Source: Methylococcus sp. UBA6136 | Lineage (GTDB): Bacteria; Pseudomonadota; Gammaproteobacteria; Methylococcales; Methylococcaceae | NCBI GenBank assembly: GCA_002423305.1 | Contig: DIVI01000077.1 | Location: forward strand, 3,345 to 18,424 | Direction of reading: 5' to 3' | DNA: 15,080 bases | Part shown: in pieces, positions 12,730 to 15,080 of the stretch | Layout of the letters: each line of letters starts with the position of its first letter | Numbering within the stretch: the first letter of the stretch is position 1 | Notes under the pieces: model-generated | What the model was told of the DNA's origin: nothing | Seen by the model: only the letters and a program-made list of their open reading frames with translations | The model's database searches: none | Made by a program: the position numbers and the translations under genes

Positions 12730-14829
12730 GTGGCGCGGACAACACCCATAGAGAGATACCGCAACATCGGTATCTCAGCGCATATCGATGCGGGGAAAAC
12801 CACGACCACCGAGCGGGTGCTCTATTACACGGGCATAAACCACAAGATCGGTGAAGTCCATGATGGTGCGGCAACCATGGACTGGATGGAGCAAGAACAG
12901 GAGCGTGGTATTACGATCACCTCTGCTGCTACCACCACACATTGGCGAGGGATGGCTGGTAACTATCCGGAGCACCAGATCAACATCATCGATACGCCGG
13001 GGCATGTCGACTTCACCATTGAGGTGGAGCGGTCAATGCGTGTCCTTGATGGTGCCTGCATGCTCTACTGTGCAGTTGGTGGCGTTCAGCCGCAATCAGA
13101 GACGGTCTGGCGGCAGGCGACCAAATATGGCGTCCCGCGCATTGCCTTTGTCAATAAGATGGATCGGTCGGGTGCGGACTTTTTTAAAGTCTACGATCAG
13201 ATGCGGGAGCGGCTTCACGCCAACCCAGTGGCAATTCAGTTGCCCATTGGTGCTGAGGAATCGTTCAGGGGTGTCGTAGATCTGGTCAAGTTCAAGACGA
13301 TAGTCTGGAGTGAGGCCGATAACGGTGTAACGTTTGACTACGCTGAAATCCCTGAGGCCATGCTCAAGCTCGCTACCGAGTGGCGCGAGAGGATGGTCGA
13401 AGCGGCGGCCGAGTCCAGCGAAGAGCTGATGAATAAATATCTCGAGGAGGGTGGCCTCAGCGAGGATGAGATAAGGCAGGGCCTGCGCAAGCGCACCATA
13501 GGTCTGGAAATAATCCCGATGCTGTGCGGCTCGGCGTTCAAGAATAAAGGTGTCCAGGCCATGCTGGATGCTGTAATTGATTTTTTGCCATCACCCGCTG
13601 AGGTTCCAGCGATAAGGGGGGTGGATGCCAACTCCGATGCGGCCATCGAGCGCAGTTCAAGCGACGAAGAGCCATTCGCGGCTTTGGCATTTAAGATTAT
13701 GACGGATCCCTTTGTGGGGACCTTGACGTTTGTTCGTGTGTACTCTGGGGTGCTCAACTCTGGTGATAGCGTGATCAACTCGCAGACCGGGAATAAGGAG
13801 CGCATTGGACGGCTGTTGAGAATGCATGCTAATGCTCGCGAAGAGGTCAAAGAGATCCGTGCCGGTGATATCGCTGCATGCGTGGGCCTGAAGGACATCG
13901 TTACCGGAACCACGCTTTCGGCCACGGATAAGCCAGTTGTCCTTGAGCGAATGGAATTCCCTGATCCGGTCATTTCGGTCGCAGTTGAGCCTAGAACCAT
14001 AAGCGATCAGGAAAAGATGGGTTTGGCCCTGAGTCGGTTGGCCCAAGAAGATCCATCGTTCCGGGTTCATACGGACGAAGAATCAGGTCAGACGATTATT
14101 TCGGGTATGGGTGAGCTTCACCTGGAGATTATCGTTGACCGCATGCGTCGCGAGTTCAAGGTTGAGGCAAATGTGGGTGCGCCGCAGGTCGCCTACCGCG
14201 AGACCATTCGCAAGAGCGTTGAGCAGGAAGGAAAGTATGTCCGTCAGACTGGAGGCAGGGGTCAGTATGGCCACGTCTGGTTGCGGATCGAACCCTTGGA
14301 GACGGGCGGTTACGAGTTCGTGAACGGCATTGTGGGCGGGGTTGTTCCAAGAGAATACATTCCCGCTGTCGATAAAGGTATCCAAGAGCAATTACAGAAT
14401 GGTATACTAGCCGGCTACCCGGTGGTGGACGTCAAGGTTACGCTGTTCGATGGCTCTTATCATGACGTTGACTCGAGCGAAATGGCATTCAAGATCGCCG
14501 GCTCGATGTGCTTCAAGGATGGGTGTCGAAATGCGGGGCCGACCTTGCTAGAGCCAATCATGAAGGTTGAGGTTGAGACCCCTGAAGATTACATGGGTGA
14601 CGTTGTCGGCGACTTAAATCGGCGGCGTGGAGTTATTCTCGGAATGGAGGATAACGCGGGTGTTAAGGTTCTAAAGGCTGAAGTGCCCTTGGCGGAGATG
14701 TTCGGATATTCCACATCTCTTCGGTCCCAGAGTCAGGGGCGCGCCACGTACTCGATGGAATTCAAGAAGTATCAGGAAGCGCCATCCAATGTGGCTGATG
14801 CAGTGATCAAAAAAGCTTCCGTAGGCTAA
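12730..14829 (+). CDS. fusA: Elongation factor G
   Basis: EF-G is the GTPase that drives translocation and, with RRF, ribosome recycling. The 699-residue protein has G1 AHIDAGKT at 17-24, the switch I RGITI block near 59-63, G3 DTPGHVD, and G4 NKMD. Domain IV includes GGRGQYGHVWL, and the C-terminal block GYSTSLRSQSQGRATYSMEF is typical. Close agreement with the bacterial EF-G1 type and its place after rpsG mark it as the main housekeeping copy. The start is a GTG at 12730, fixed by the canonical MARTTPIERYRNIGI N-terminus; the upstream ribosome-binding sequence (AAGAAG near 12716) is modest. The 51-base gap from rpsG shows no clear terminator. Confidence 0.99.
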   Translation: MARTTPIERYRNIGISAHIDAGKTTTTERVLYYTGINHKIGEVHDGAATMDWMEQEQERGITITSAATTTHWRGMAGNYPEHQINIIDTPGHVDFTIEVERSMRVLDGACMLYCAVGGVQPQSETVWRQATKYGVPRIAFVNKMDRSGADFFKVYDQMRERLHANPVAIQLPIGAEESFRGVVDLVKFKTIVWSEADNGVTFDYAEIPEAMLKLATEWRERMVEAAAESSEELMNKYLEEGGLSEDEIRQGLRKRTIGLEIIPMLCGSAFKNKGVQAMLDAVIDFLPSPAEVPAIRGVDANSDAAIERSSSDEEPFAALAFKIMTDPFVGTLTFVRVYSGVLNSGDSVINSQTGNKERIGRLLRMHANAREEVKEIRAGDIAACVGLKDIVTGTTLSATDKPVVLERMEFPDPVISVAVEPRTISDQEKMGLALSRLAQEDPSFRVHTDEESGQTIISGMGELHLEIIVDRMRREFKVEANVGAPQVAYRETIRKSVEQEGKYVRQTGGRGQYGHVWLRIEPLETGGYEFVNGIVGGVVPREYIPAVDKGIQEQLQNGILAGYPVVDVKVTLFDGSYHDVDSSEMAFKIAGSMCFKDGCRNAGPTLLEPIMKVEVETPEDYMGDVVGDLNRRRGVILGMEDNAGVKVLKAEVPLAEMFGYSTSLRSQSQGRATYSMEFKKYQEAPSNVADAVIKKASVG

Positions 14830-14861
14830 GGTTAAATTTAAATAGAGCGAGGTATTGGGTC

Positions 14862-15080
14862 GTGTCAAAAGAAAAATTTACGCGTAATAAGCCGCACGTA
14901 AACGTCGGCACCATTGGTCATGTCGATCATGGCAAGACGACCCTGACGGCGGCCTTGACCAAGGTCGGTGCAGAGCGGTTTGGTGGTTCCTTCAAGGCCT
15001 ATGACCAGATCGACGCCGCCCCTGAAGAGCGGGCGCGCGGTATCACCATCGCCACCGCCCACGTCGAATACGAATCCCCC
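14862..15080 (+). CDS. tuf: Elongation factor Tu (N-terminal part, cut by window end)
   Basis: Only the first 73 codons are present and the frame remains open to the window edge. The translation begins (V/M)SKEKFTRNKPHVNVGTIG and contains the G1 loop GHVDHGKT and the switch I sequence APEERARGITI, which identify EF-Tu, the GTPase delivering aminoacyl-tRNA to the ribosome. It starts with GTG at 14862, as tuf does in E. coli, with GAGCGAGG at 14845-14852 as the likely ribosome-binding region. It follows fusA by 32 bases as the fourth gene of the str operon. Whether a second tuf copy exists cannot be seen. Confidence 0.97.
   Translation, partial: MSKEKFTRNKPHVNVGTIGHVDHGKTTLTAALTKVGAERFGGSFKAYDQIDAAPEERARGITIATAHVEYESP

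Noticed and set aside
13338..14000. Open frame of 220 codons on the minus strand inside fusA
   Set aside because: It is serine-rich low-complexity translation opposite a highly conserved EF-G gene. It has no family resemblance or ribosome-binding site of note.

Overview
The window carries a conserved housekeeping stretch of a gammaproteobacterial chromosome. The family memberships (Na+-NQR with NqrM, exonuclease I, RNase D, and the rpsL-rpsG-fusA-tuf order) and the proteins read by eye all fit Gammaproteobacteria. A sodium-pumping NADH dehydrogenase suggests a marine, saline or alkaline habitat, but the genus cannot be named from sequence alone. No phage, transposon, CRISPR array or other obviously mobile DNA is visible.

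Layout. (1) 1-5123, + strand: the end of nqrA followed by complete nqrB, C, D, E and F, tightly packed or overlapping, closed by a strong intrinsic terminator at 5147-5177. These encode the membrane complex that oxidises NADH, reduces ubiquinone and exports Na+. (2) 5264-5452: nqrM, the small cysteine-rich membrane protein needed to mature the complex. The FMN transferase gene apbE, often found between nqrF and nqrM, is absent here. (3) 5506-6945: sbcB, exonuclease I, with a TTG start. (4) 7009-8553: a two-gene unit of exported proteins, a MxaD-like SRPBCC protein and a seven-bladed YVTN beta-propeller. A perfect 14-bp inverted repeat lies over the signal-peptide codons of the second gene. (5) 8550-11247, - strand: RNase D (rnd), then, 4 bp downstream, a two-domain kinase (aminoglycoside-phosphotransferase-like plus P-loop kinase). 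The kinase gene converges on the propeller gene, and the two stop codons share the palindrome TTAA. (6) 11340-11615, + strand: a compact tRNA operon with promoter, tRNA-Arg(ACG), tRNA-Asn(GTT) and terminator. (7) 11674-15080, + strand: the str operon, with a good promoter and a leader of about 100 nt, then rpsL, rpsG, fusA and the first 73 codons of tuf, cut by the window edge.

Most of the window is well understood. The least explained parts are the exported SRPBCC/propeller pair with its embedded hairpin, and the RNase D-linked bifunctional kinase. Smaller oddities are the roughly 38-residue N-terminal extension of NqrC, a second flavinylation-like motif in NqrB, and a nine-base G/C homopolymer inside rnd. 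I see no convincing evidence of a wholly new system. The findings are leads of differing strength.
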